Origin: Euonymus europaeus
Taxonomy: Eukaryota; Streptophyta; Magnoliopsida; Celastrales; Celastraceae
Direction: 5' to 3'
NCBI GenBank assembly: GCA_963580455.1
Contig: OY756958.1
Coordinates: forward strand, 29,834,501 to 29,898,500
DNA length: 64,000 nucleotides
Shown here one piece after another: positions 50,065 to 61,717 of the stretch. The notes beneath the pieces are model-generated. The model worked only from the letters and a program-made list of their open reading frames with translations. It was not told the DNA's origin and did not search any database. Both the position numbers and the translations under genes were made by a program. Within the stretch, counting starts at the first letter, position 1; the number at the start of each line of letters is the position of its first letter.

Positions 50065-50993
50065 CTTTTTTCGAAGAGTCATGCTCTAGATTAGGTTATT
50101 TTAACCTAAAGTTAAAAAATAATTAAACTTGATTTGATATAACCCACCCACATGGATCTATGGCAGTGGTGGGTAGGGGTGGAGATTGGAGACTATATAT
50201 ATAGCTACTTGCGTACTTTTGTAAGAGTTCTTTTGCTATTAACTACGTTGTAAATGACTTTTTAACTTTATATAGTGAGCAATATACTCGTTTTAGGTGA
50301 TTTTCTATCGAAAAAGTGATTTCCAGGGCTCAATCCAAAGTTTAGAACCAACTCTGGAACTTTTTGGTATCAGATTACCCCGTCATTATGATTTCTTTGA
50401 AGCCAGTACGTATAGAACTATTCATATCCTAGCCATATTAAGATGAATTGAATTGCGTCGACTCACAGTAGGCCTTCCTGGCTTTACTAGCCAGCCAAAG
50501 AGTTTCATTCTTAGGTTTGCCTAGCAGGAGATGAACTCAAATGGACCGCCAAATGCTGAAGGGGATGGGGTTAGTGCACAACCTCTCATGGCAGCATTTG
50601 GATTGCTCAGAAACAGAGCCATAAACTTCAAAGATAATAGCCTTGATTTCAATAGAACTAGGCTTTCAAATTTTCTGCAGTTCTTTACAGATGACAAGTA
50701 TTGTAAAATGTGAATAGAAAATTCAATTCAAAGATAGACCAGTTTTCTGCATTGTCAAAGACGAGCACTACATACATTACATTTCACAAATTCAGTACAA
50801 ACAAGCTTCCATCACTCGACCTCTACCTGCCACCAACTGAAACCCCTCCTGTTCTTCCCTCCTCAGCCTCTCCATCCCATCTCTGACACCATAATGAAAA
50901 ACAATTAGACGTTCTTTACTTGATCTAAATGCATTTTTCAAAATTCAAAATTCGTACACAGCAGCATTAATCCAATTTACCGTAGAATTGGAG
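50065..50993. other. Convergent 3' flanks of LBD4 and PSAF
   Basis: This holds the 3' UTRs of the two convergent genes and nothing else that I recognise. The short ORF at 50531-50713 shows no family similarity. Confidence 0.45.
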
Positions 50994-51674
50994 TCAGACA
51001 TCCTTGGCAATAAGTTCGCCATTAACAAGCTCTCTGTAGGCAGCAACAGGCCATGAAAACCCTCTGAAGAGTAACCTGGAAGCCAAAGGCACATCAATGA
51101 TGATCTCCTTCATGGTTGGCTTCTTATCATCTCGAATAGCAATCAAGTAACTCCTCCCAACCCATCCAATCCACCCAGCAATGTAAAGGAACAGCACTCC
51201 AGGTGTGATAAACTCTCCCCAATGCCTCTGGTCACCACTCACAATCAAGTGAGGTAACCCATCAGACCCACATAGCAATCCATACTTCCCATAATTCTCG
51301 AACCTCTTCTTGGTCTTCTCCATTGTTGCGTTGATTGCCAGAGCCGGTGCGCTATCTGGTGCATAAAGCTTTAATGAAGATTCGAGCTTTTTGAGCTCCT
51401 GCTTCTCACGCTTGGCGAACTGCTTGGACTCCTTGCAGGGTGTGAGGCCAGAGATGTCAGCGACGGCGGGGAGCGGGGCAGAGAGGAGCACGGAGGAGAG
51501 TGCAAGAGCAGCAGAAAATGCCTGGAGTGGGTTTGATGTGGAGATTTTTTCAGGAGATTGAGTGACAGAGCAGAGGATCCTGGAGGGTTTTGCCGATTTT
51601 GGGGTCAATTGAGACCCAATTTTGGGCTTCAAAATGGGCTTTGAAAGATTTGTCGGAACTGTGAGAGACATCAT
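50994..51674 (-). CDS. PSAF: Photosystem I reaction centre subunit III (PsaF), intronless
   Basis: The 226-residue precursor is encoded in one exon. Residues 1 to about 72 form a bipartite transit peptide: a Ser/Thr/Lys-rich chloroplast-targeting part, then a hydrophobic thylakoid-transfer part ([15 protein letters not shown]) ending in AVA. The mature protein starts at D73 (DISGLTPC) and is 154 residues, the length I recall for higher-plant PsaF. The lysine-rich N-terminal lumenal helix ([19 protein letters not shown]) is the plastocyanin-docking site known for eukaryotic PsaF. The membrane segment is around [20 protein letters not shown], and [15 protein letters not shown] closes the protein. 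It anchors the lumenal face of PSI and speeds electron delivery from plastocyanin. MM at the start leaves one residue of ambiguity. Confidence 0.97.
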   Translation of the reverse strand: MMSLTVPTNLSKPILKPKIGSQLTPKSAKPSRILCSVTQSPEKISTSNPLQAFSAALALSSVLLSAPLPAVADISGLTPCKESKQFAKREKQELKKLESSLKLYAPDSAPALAINATMEKTKKRFENYGKYGLLCGSDGLPHLIVSGDQRHWGEFITPGVLFLYIAGWIGWVGRSYLIAIRDDKKPTMKEIIIDVPLASRLLFRGFSWPVAAYRELVNGELIAKDV

Positions 51675-52274
51675 GATCTTCTTCGTCTGAAGTGTGGAGC
51701 AGAGAACACAGAAGGAGATGGTAAGTAACGTGAATGAGGGAGGAGAGACTGGTTTTAGATTCTGCGAAAGAAGGATTGGTGGTGGAGAGTGAGGATAAGG
51801 TGGAAGATATGGAGATTCTGAGTTGGAGGGTTGTTATTGGTTGTGAGTTTGTTGGATTGACCGTCTATCCGACTCCTTGTTTTGGATAAGAGATTTGATA
51901 CATTATTGGCCACTGTAATCGTGTGCTTTCCATGAACCTATTTTCATGTGGAATCTCCATCCTCACATATGTGCCGAGGCTAACCATTGATTCTTTATGG
52001 TAGCAAAAACTATTTTATTTAAAACATATTTATGATTCGTAGTTGAAAACTTGTTATTATAATTATATGTTCAAAGATTTAGAAAATTGCAAAAAGGCAA
52101 AAACATGAAACACCATTTTAGGTGGCTCTGCCATTGCAAAACTAGAACATCCCCGTTACATGTTTTACAATGAACACATGCCATACAGGCAAATACAAAA
52201 TGAAAACTAATATCAGTTTCCAGAGTCTCTAAAGCGCCAGTCACACAGAAATCACAGAACATCTCAGAAATCCT
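51675..52274. other. PSAF promoter and cyclin T 3' flank
   Basis: The left part is the upstream region of PSAF (minus strand). The right part is the 3' UTR of the cyclin T gene. No further coding sequence is seen. Confidence 0.45.
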
Positions 52275-55200
52275 TCAAAAATGGTTATCATGAGAATGCT
52301 TCCTGTGCTCCCTATCAACATAGGCACCCCGAGCCAACCGGTGTCCATCTTCTATTGTATCATGATTGTTTGGAAGGTAATCGTGCAGTTTCTTTCCCTC
52401 CAACTGTCTATCAGCTGGGCTCCCAAGTTTCCTCTTTCGGCTGTGAAGCATGGGGGAAGCGTCATCTATCATTTCTCCCTCTTCTGCATTTTCGGTTTCC
52501 AGACCCCTTGAGGACTGCCCTTTCCTGCCAACATGGTTTCCATCTCTGATTTCCCCATGGTCCTTGGTGGCTTCTGAATTCCCTGTTTTACTCCAGTTCT
52601 GCCTTCCGTCCCTCTTGACCTCGGCTGCCAATTCAACCCCATCTTCTAGCTCCCTTTCAATGAGATCGTCCTCATCCATAAGATCTTTTTTCCTAGTTGT
52701 TTCCCCGCGAGATTTCCTCCTTTTTTCAAGTGCTGCCTTCACTTTATCCTTGTCAATCATTTTAATAGCATCCTTAGGGGACTGGCCAACTGGGCCTTCC
52801 CTGAGATCCAAGTTTCTTCCGACCACACTGGTGGACTTGCGTGATATCCTATCATCCCTCCAATCTCCCGCTTCTACGACATCATTTCGGCCAACAATTC
52901 TTTCTTGATCTTCACCCCTCATTCGCTCTGCTTCAGGTTTGGACCTATTTAGATACTCTCTCATGTTCTCCTTCTGAGACAAATGCTCAGGGTGCTGATC
53001 AAGTTTAGTTTCTGAATCCAACTTGTGATCAGTAATGACATTTCCCATTTCAGTGCTCCCATTATCATTACTTTGATTTTGTGAGAGTCTTGGTGGCACC
53101 CCAAGGTTGTCTGAAGTCGCCAGTCGTGATGATAGTTGCTTTGAGGCCTGTTCCTCAATCCCAACAGGAGCTTTTGCCGTGGCCCTATGACCTTGCCCAC
53201 CACCGAAACTCCCTTCAGCTTCACTCCCCTGAGAAGGGGGGACTTTGTTTTGCTCATAAAGCTCCAGCATCTGATTACTAACCTCTGCAACAAATAATAA
53301 GCACAATGATTAACAAAGTACACAACAATGCAATCATCATTTGTCCATACACAAAGGACAGCAACACACATGGCCACTATAACTATTAACAGTCACAGTT
53401 TCTTACACATGAGCTGCCCTTGACCATCCACAGTAACGTTTCCTGCTACCCAACATCTTTTCATTTGGGTAACATCACATACTAATAACCACGAAAGGAA
53501 AATATAGCAACAATCCGTTCATTGTGGGTAAAACACCTAAGTAAGTCTCATAAGTCAATGCTACAAGTGAAAAAACAATGCAGCATTAGTGACATGGGGC
53601 TGTTTAAACTGTTCCAACAGATACATAAGTTCTCTATCAGAAAATAAGGGACAGGACACCGACCCTCCAATTGGCGTGGGGTGACATCAAATTCTTGCCA
53701 CCAGACCTTCTCACCATCTGATGGAAGCTTCACTTTGAGGAACTTGGCAGCGAGGAAAATGGCACCTGCCGCTATGTGATGGGGCTTAAATTGCAGGCAG
53801 AGCGATGTCCTCAGTCTGCAAGCCGCTTTCCAGTGCGTGAAGAAGAATAAGGAAGAGCGAGCACTAAACTGAAATAAGTTAAAGTTTGAAAAGAGTATGA
53901 TAAGCATACCCATCATTGACAAAGTTCCATGCTACTTGAGCAAGGGCATTCTGCGCAACCTTAAATTTCTTTATTGCTTCAACAAGGGGCTTGTAAGGGT
54001 GATGGACATTGAGGTCAAAACCAAGAGTTGCAAGTACAACTCTCTCCCCAAGTAAAATAAGTTCTTTTTGCTGCTCATACACTTCCTGCAAGTATAATGT
54101 GGATAAATGACTAAATTACAGGGAAAAAAGTTACACAAACAAAAAAAATAAACATACATAGTCTGACGTTGGAGATAATTTACCAATGGCATAGCTGCTC
54201 TAGGAAAGTAGATTCTGAGCTAGAACATTTGATTCGGGAGGAAAATAAAAAGGTAAGAGAGGGGAGAGGTATATTCGGATAAAAGAAAGAGAGGAAGCAT
54301 TCCACTGAAAATAGCAGTCTACAAGTTGCACATTTTTATGAAGTGATTTGAATGGGCATAAAACATCATTCATCAGGTTCATAAAGAACAGGGCTAGAAA
54401 ATCTTTTTACACGCAAACTGCTGCTCAGGGTTGGGTTAAATCTTTGACAAGGGAAAATAAAGAGGAACTGCAGGTTACATTGTCATGGGAAAGGAAGTGA
54501 TGGAGGTAGAATCCTCACTACACAAGGAAAGAGGAGGAGTAAGCTGTGGACAAGAGGGACAAACGTTCAACTTGGTGCACGCCATCCTACAAATAAACTG
54601 ACAAAAGAACCATTATTAAAAGAACACCTTTTGTTTGATCCTATGGACTGCCGCTGGATCCTTTTTGTTTATAATCTCGTAAGAGACAACAATAACATCT
54701 TTTAACGGACGAGGAGTCTCTTCTACCTTGCCAGCAAGGAACATACAGACAGTCGCAATGGTCTGTGAAGCAAACAAATATTATTAGCAACATGAGGATG
54801 AATACATAGTTATACATACATAAAAAAGAAGACCTAACATATAACATGTTGAAACCGCGAAATAGCATATTCACAATGCCAGGACACATGCTGTCCCAGA
54901 AGTAGCAGTGTCAAAAACCTTGTACATTGAATTAACCTCAAGTAAATAGGAAAGAACAAAATGCAGGAAATTTAGTAAGGAGATATGAGTCATGCAATTA
55001 AACCATTTCAAATGAATACCCAAAAAAAAAAAAAATACCACACAAAAATTTCATAAGAAAAAGTATCTCTCTTGAGTCAAGAAAACACAAATCACATGGC
55101 TATGAAACATTTTTGTCCATGTCAGAGCATTGGTAGTGATTTGCAAATATATCAAGCATGAGACCCATATGCACGTTGACAAATCACCACCAGTACTGAT

Positions 55201-58064
55201 TGCAAATGAGTCAAAACTCTCCTTTTTAGTGCAAATATATGAAGCGCAAATATATGAAGCTCATACAACTGCTCTAGCAACAAGTTGTTACAGAGGAGCC
55301 GCAGGTCGCCAATTTGGCACTAACACAAGTGCATCAAATTCACAGAATGGTGACAAAAACTTACAAACAGAAGAAATTCTTGACACTAAAGGGACACGCC
55401 AATATGCAAACAACCATCATCAAATCTATATTCTATAAAAAATCTAACCAGCAAAACTATTTAGGGAATCGAAACCACTATTTAGAGAATCAACACCAAT
55501 AACAACCATCATCAAATCTAACTCCCATAAAAAATCTAACCAGCAACATTATGTAGGGAATCTTGCCCATTGATTCTATTCAGGAAATCTTACCTTTCAG
55601 GGTAGTGATAAATAACTCATATTTTAAGAGCCCATGGTAACCCATTTTTAAACAATAAGTGTTAAATCATAAGAAGAACAGATTCGCTAAACCCTAACGG
55701 GCTCGTATATCGGATTTCCATGCTATAAACTACTCCCTCCGTACCATTTTAATTGTCTCCTTCATTTTTTCACACAGTTTAAGAAAATATTAATTCTCTT
55801 TCAAATTGACCTTTATACCCTTATTTATAATGTGCATGGTTATTGAGTTAATTGTTTTGTTTTTCAAGTTAATGGTAAAATGAGAAAAAATGGGAAAATA
55901 GGTTTCATCAATTGAAATGGACATGCATTTTGGGACATCCCAAAAAGGAATAAAGGGCAATTAAAATGGGACGGAGGGAGTAAACAATAAGTGTTTTTAC
56001 CCTTAGGAGAACGGATTCGCTAAACCTTAACGGACTCGTGTATCCGATTTTCATATTATAACCTAAACAATAAGTGTTAAACTATAAGGGGAACGGATTT
56101 TCTAAACCTTAACGGACTACTAATTAATTAGAATAAAATCATAAAACCAAATAAATGCTTAACATATTGATTAAGATAGTAGAATAATGAATTAGAATAT
56201 AAAAATAATAAAATAACTAAATATGGGCTCCCATGAGTTCTCAAAAATAAAAATATGGGCTACAAATCATTTTCCTACCTTTCAGGCTATTAATGACAAA
56301 AAACCTTAATTCTCTTGCTCGCTCCATATTAATATTTCCCTTCGGAAAATACTATTGGGTACTAATACCTACAAAATGCAGAAACTGAATCCAAAACTTA
56401 ATTTCTAATGTACCATTGGTCCACTAAGCCAATCATTGTGCTTTCCACGAACAAAGAAATTTCATGACTCAAACAAACATCTACAATTTGCTGTATCTTA
56501 CACAAACAGCACCCTTGATATGTCCATGCTACTTAAATCTTTGCAGATTTCTGCAAAGATTTCTAATGGCTTAAAAAAGAATTAAAGTAAAAACTCACTC
56601 TTCTGTCATTCTTTGCATGAGATTGACGAATGAAAAACCGGTGACAAAAGATTATTGCCGTTGCAATTGTTACCTGGGGCCTGCATTTAGAAAAGGTTAT
56701 ATTGAAATTCCTCCAGCGAGACAAATTTCCAAAATTACAAGAAATTCAAAAATCATCCAGATTCCTAAGCACTATGCTTCTCCCTAGAAAGGATTGACAA
56801 AATCCCTCTGTATTTAATACACAGGTTGTATGCAAGAGCAGCTAAAAGTACATAAAAAGTTCAGAAAATAAACAGTATATGATAGCAAAACAAGGAAATA
56901 AATTTCAAGGGATCACGCCAAAATACTATGGAGGTAAAACCAGTAAAAGACTACCAGCTTGGAATAACCATGGACAGATCTTAGTCTTCAGCCAGGGTTT
57001 GGAAATTGAGGATTCTGGGGTTTAAGTCCATTGATACATTAGTGTCCAACCGGTACCTCAGTTGTGGTTTAAACTAAGATTGTGTTCTCATATTAATTTT
57101 TCTTTGAGTCAGTTATAAAAGAAAGAATTGTGCATAAAAAAAGAAGAACAAAGAATTGGATCTACAAGAATAAGTTTTTCATGTGTGTCAAGAAGCAATA
57201 AGATGGTTCTTCATGGGTTGTTTCAACGGTTAAATTGTGGAAATGGGCTATTCTAACATATATATCTAGGGTTTGTTTGAAAAGGTACAATGAGAGGGTA
57301 AAATTTACCATATTGAAAACATAGAATTAACTTTCAAGACTACCTAGTTCGCTGTAAACAGTAAATTGGACAGCCGTAGCACATCAACCTTTCGTTTAAT
57401 CAAGAAGATTATATAAACATTTATTAAACATCAAACCTTTTGGAAGAGAACCAACTAGCACATAAACTATATCTTGAAATCAACAGCTTATGTAGATTGT
57501 CGAGGCTTATACCAACAATACCCAAAATAGGAGTACAGGACATTTCAAAAAGCTCATGGAGGGTACCAAAATTATTTCCCCAAGGAAAATATAGTTCCCA
57601 ATACATATTTGCACCCTTTTTTTTGTACGCAGTACATGAATGTACCCATGTGTATAGACATCTCAGGCATGCATTATCATTTATTAGACAACTAAAATAA
57701 ATCAAACAACATAAGGGGAAAAAGAACTGAAAGTGAAATGAATAGATCTCTAAATACAAAATCTATTACTGCTCAACACTAAAGAATTTTAAAGGAAGAA
57801 AAAATAATTTCTCTGGACTTACACTTTTAACCTCATCCCCAAATCCTGCAAGAAGGTGCAGTAGGACTTACGAAAGTACGTCTCTTTCTTCAGGTCTATA
57901 CCATCTCTTCTAGAAGGGGCGCTCTCTTCAATCTCCTTCCTCGAAAAATACCATCGACACACTTCTTCCTCTGACTGCCTGTCAAGACTGTTCCTCGAAT
58001 ACCCACTGCCCTCAGACCCTCCCTGAACCTGATGCGATAACTCCCCAGGTAACATTCCCGCCAT
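52275..58064 (-). CDS. CYCT1: Cyclin T1 (P-TEFb regulatory subunit), six exons
   Basis: Exons 58064-57823, 56680-56599, 54762-54628, 54085-53910, 53815-53664 and 53284-52275 sum to 1797 nt and 598 residues. It is the cyclin partner of CDKC in P-TEFb, which phosphorylates the RNA polymerase II C-terminal domain for elongation. The N-terminal half holds two cyclin folds: [84 protein letters not shown] and [21 protein letters not shown]. After [16 protein letters not shown] comes a long charged, disordered tail with conserved patches ([32 protein letters not shown]) and a His-rich end. The last intron uses the weak donor GAGG|GTCGGT. Introns 1 and 2 are long (1142 and 1836 bp); intron 2 carries a Stowaway MITE. 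Gene order matches CYCT1;5 (At5g45190). Confidence 0.95.
55650..56118. repeat. Three-copy, about 82-bp tandem repeat split by a MITE (cyclin T intron 2)
   Basis: Units beginning aaacaataagtgtt, each followed by acggattcgctaaac-like and taacggactcgt-like segments, start at about 55650, 55983 and 56065. The first and second units are separated by the 248-bp Stowaway element at 55733-55980. The third is partial. The repeat has no visible coding role. Confidence 0.8.
55731..55982. mobile_element. Stowaway-type MITE (Tc1/mariner-like) in cyclin T intron 2
   Basis: The element runs 55733-55980 (248 bp), flanked by TA at 55731-55732 and 55981-55982. Its ends are ctccctccgtaccatttta and its inverted counterpart taaaatgggacggagggag, the classic CTCCCTCCGT Stowaway terminus. 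The inverted repeat extends inward past 20 bp. It encodes no protein. Confidence 0.95.
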
Positions 58065-58825
58065 CCGTGTATACTTATTAATGATATCTATCTATCGAAA
58101 CAATCCAAAAACTGCCAATCAATTAACAGGTTCAGATGGTCACAGGTACCCAAAAGAATAAGCAATACGTCCATAATGAATATACGAACACCAAACCCTA
58201 ATACATCGAACTACAAAATTGATCATCGAAATTCAACCGAAAAAGGAGAAAAGATAAAAAAATTAAGCACCTGTAAATGGAATTGCGCGACCAGAGAGAG
58301 AAGAAATCTAGTGGATTTAAAGGGAGACGACAAATCAATCGAGCTGTAAGGGTCGAGCTTTCTCTTCTATTTTCGTGCGCTTCTACTGCAAAACTTCCCT
58401 TTCCGCTCACATTCGTTTCCCTTTTTTATTCTTTTGTTCTTCAAGTGCTGGTTTTGTCGTAGAAACTAGAAAGATAGATATTATCAAACCCTACGAAAGA
58501 GCGGAAGAGAAGGCCCAACAAGACAAAAATGGGCAAAGAGCCCAATAAAGCCCATCACTAAAAGGCCCTGGATCAATCCAACGCAGGCCAACCAAGCCCA
58601 CACGTATGACATACATTTTGCATTTGCAAAGCAAACACAGCCCAAAATCAGTACAGGTCCAATCATTTATGCCGCCTGCAATATTCCAACGGCTAATTTT
58701 TTGCATAAATTACAATTATAGAGTAACCACTAAGCCCACCAACATGAGGTGGGTGGTTGGCGGTAAAAAAAAGAGACATTTTTGTCCTTTTGTGAAAAAT
58801 CATCTCACAGGGGTGTTGATTATTT
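58065..58825. other. Cyclin T promoter region
   Basis: This is the upstream region and leader of the cyclin T gene (minus strand). An intron may lie in the leader: a ctgtaaatgg stretch at about 58271 resembles a splice border. No other gene is seen. Confidence 0.4.
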
Positions 58826-60838
58826 AAATTCCAATAAAAATACATTTTTTCATCAGTTTACAGTTTTTGAAATAGTAACATCATACATCAGTTACTCTAA
58901 ACTAATACTCTAAATCATTTAAATATTTATTTCTACAATCACTTTTTATCTAATTAAACTCAATCTATTTTACTACTTTTATAACATCAAGCCTTACCAT
59001 ATTAAATAATAATCAAATGATATTAATATTAATATTGTTTTTATTAACACGTATTTGATATTAATAATTTTTTTAATACATAACTCATGTGTGATAATTG
59101 ATTTAAGTGGTCACAAATCATTACTAATTTTAGTAGTATTTCCTTTGCAAAAAATAAGTACAAAAACTAAAATAAAATAAGATAATACAGAGCCATGAAA
59201 TATGATAGTGCAAGTGTGCAACGTTAACATTGATCATTTTAATGCAAAGAGGGTACACGCAGGAGAAAGAACAATAATTTTTTAATAGAAAAATAGCCAT
59301 CTTGCTACAGTGCAACGCTGGGAGTCCAGTTGCACTGTAGCAAAACTGGACTTTGTCGTGTACTTTAGCGCAACTACTGTGGATCAACTTATCAAAAAAA
59401 GACAAAAAAAAATTACTCTAAATTAGGGTCCAGTGTTTGTATAGCGCAACTGATGCAGATGGTCTTACATCATTTTGGTACAGTGCACTTGCATATCTCA
59501 CGCACAACTGTTTATACGCAACTCATTATTTTGATTAATAAACATACCTTCTCTATCTCTCTTCGAGACGCAAGTCGCCTCTTCGCACTCATGGAAATCG
59601 TTGACATCACTCCTCTTATTTCTCCTCCTCTGTTCATCGTCCGGTGAGATCACGTCATTCTTAGCCAGGTATGATCTCTTTCGTTGATGTTTATGTCTTC
59701 GATTTGGGAGCCCAAGTAGGGTCTGATTGCATAATCGAATTACTTCATCTTTCCCCGTGCTTGTTGTCGATTATCTATCATTTACTCGATCAATTAGAAG
59801 ATTTTTATCACACTAATTCCTAACCACCGAGGACTTTGTCTTATGTAATCGTATCTTTTTTTCTATTCAAATGATCGATCGGACTCTTCTCATATCGAAA
59901 AAGTGTTCTCGCCCCTGCTCGCCACATGTTCGATCAAATGCAAGCATGAACCTTTGTAGACTTCATGTGCTCACTGTAGGGCTCCCTTGTTGTATTGATG
60001 TATTTCAATTCCTTCCAATGAACAGTCTTTCCTCTTATTTGTTTTTCTTTTTAAATAATTTTCCTTAAATTTTTTTGCTTGAGTTATTGTTGTTCCATTC
60101 ATCCAGGAAGGTCGAGATGCTCAAAATGTCAGATTCAATTGGTAGAATTGCAATGCACTCTGATTTGCTTTTTAGACGACAAAATAGGGTGCTATGAATT
60201 GTAATATGCATTTACAAATAATTAGAGCCGAAATTCATTGTTTTTCTTCAAATTCTCTGGAGATTATCAAGTAATTCAAGTCTTTTAACCTTTTGTATGC
60301 TATATAATTGTTGAATGAATTTGTTTATCAGTTTATCTGCCCTAACATATTTTATGAAACATATATTGCACTCTGTCTATTTCTCCTTAGTTTTTCTTGA
60401 TGCAAACACCAATCATAGCTTACTAGGTGCTGTAAATTTGATTGGAAGAACTGTTTTTCATTGTTTGTCTTTGTTCGAACCTTGTAAAGACTAGGATTTA
60501 TAAGGCACCATATATTTTATGGGTGGTTACTTTGAACATATGAAAATAAAATAAATTTTTTCTTGAGTATTTTAGTTTGTAGTAAATTTTTTATTAATGT
60601 CAACTGATAAACAAAATAAAAAGCTATTAACATTAATATCATATTATCATTATTAATATGGTAAGGTTTGATCTTTAAAATAATAATAAGTTGATTGAGT
60701 TTAATTAAATAAGAAGTGATTGCAGAAATGAATATTTAAATAATTTAGAGTATTGGTTTAGAGTAACCGATATATGCTATTACTGTTTTAACAATTATAA
60801 AATGGTGAAAATATGTATTTTTACTGAAATTTATAGAA
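58826..60838. mobile_element. About 2-kb element with long (about 220-bp) terminal inverted repeats
   Basis: The left arm (58826 to about 59045) is the diverged reverse complement of the right arm (about 60600-60838). Shared blocks include ttactctaaac-aatactctaaat-tttaaatatt, aattaaactcaat and ccttaccatattaa. The arms enclose about 1.55 kb of AT-rich sequence with no recognisable transposase. Superfamily and exact ends are unclear: no confident target duplication was found, though arm length would suit a Mutator-like or foldback element. A perfect 13-bp inverted repeat (gctacagtgcaac, 59304-59316 and 59329-59341) lies inside. Confidence 0.7.
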
Positions 60839-61717
60839 TTTATTAAAAGTAATTATTGTGGATAATCTAACCAGTTAATACAGTTGGCGTTACAATGATT
60901 CGGTCTGCTTGACGCAACACGAAAGTCCAATAAGCCCATGAAGACCAAAGAGCCCACTTGAGATAAACGCTCGAACTCGAGAATAGTGGCCCAAAGTATA
61001 GAGCCCAATAATAGAAGTTACAGAAGTGACAATGGCGAGACCCAAAAGTCCAAGTCCATAAAGACCAACGGAGCCCACGTGAAAAAACACTCAAATGCGA
61101 GAATTCTTGATGTTTTATGTCATAACCCCCGTCTCTGTCATGTGAATTGTTCTATTATTTTTTTTTTAAAACCAACACCATCAGATAAATTCACTCTATG
61201 GACAATATACATGGACTTAGACTCAGGCTGTCTAACCTACACAAGAAATTTTCATTTAACAATATATTAAGTTGGACAAAAACTCAATGCATGATTACAA
61301 CATATTGCTCTCAATGAAAATCGAACTCATCCTAAGACCATATGATAGGTTTGGAAGAGATTTCTTCCTAGTTGCTGCTATACTACAAAGTGGTAAATTA
61401 GAACAGACGCCCCTCTTAAATTATGGCTAAGAGTTGACCTTGATTTTCTTTTGGAAGTTCGTTTATATGAAATGTGTAGTTCTTTACTGTTTTATGTAAC
61501 AGAATCAGCAAAGTGGTGTCAAGGTCATATATGGCGGAGTAGAAAATAGTGACACATAAGAGCCATCTTTGAATATTGAACCCTTTCGCTTACCAAACCT
61601 GAACAGTGAGAAATTGAGAGTATTTCTTGGTCATATCTATATAGGTTCTCTTCATTTGGGTTCTGACAGACAACAATCAGTGGCCTTCCCTTGTGTGCCT
61701 TCAAAATCAAGCTCTCC
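60839..61717. other. CYP716 upstream region
   Basis: No exon is recognised. A TATA-like tctatatagg at 61636-61645 lies about 75 bases before the P450 start codon and is a plausible core promoter. Confidence 0.45.

Noticed and set aside
52450..52908. 152-residue plus-strand ORF inside the cyclin T tail exon
   Set aside because: It is the antisense shadow of the low-complexity charged tail of cyclin T.
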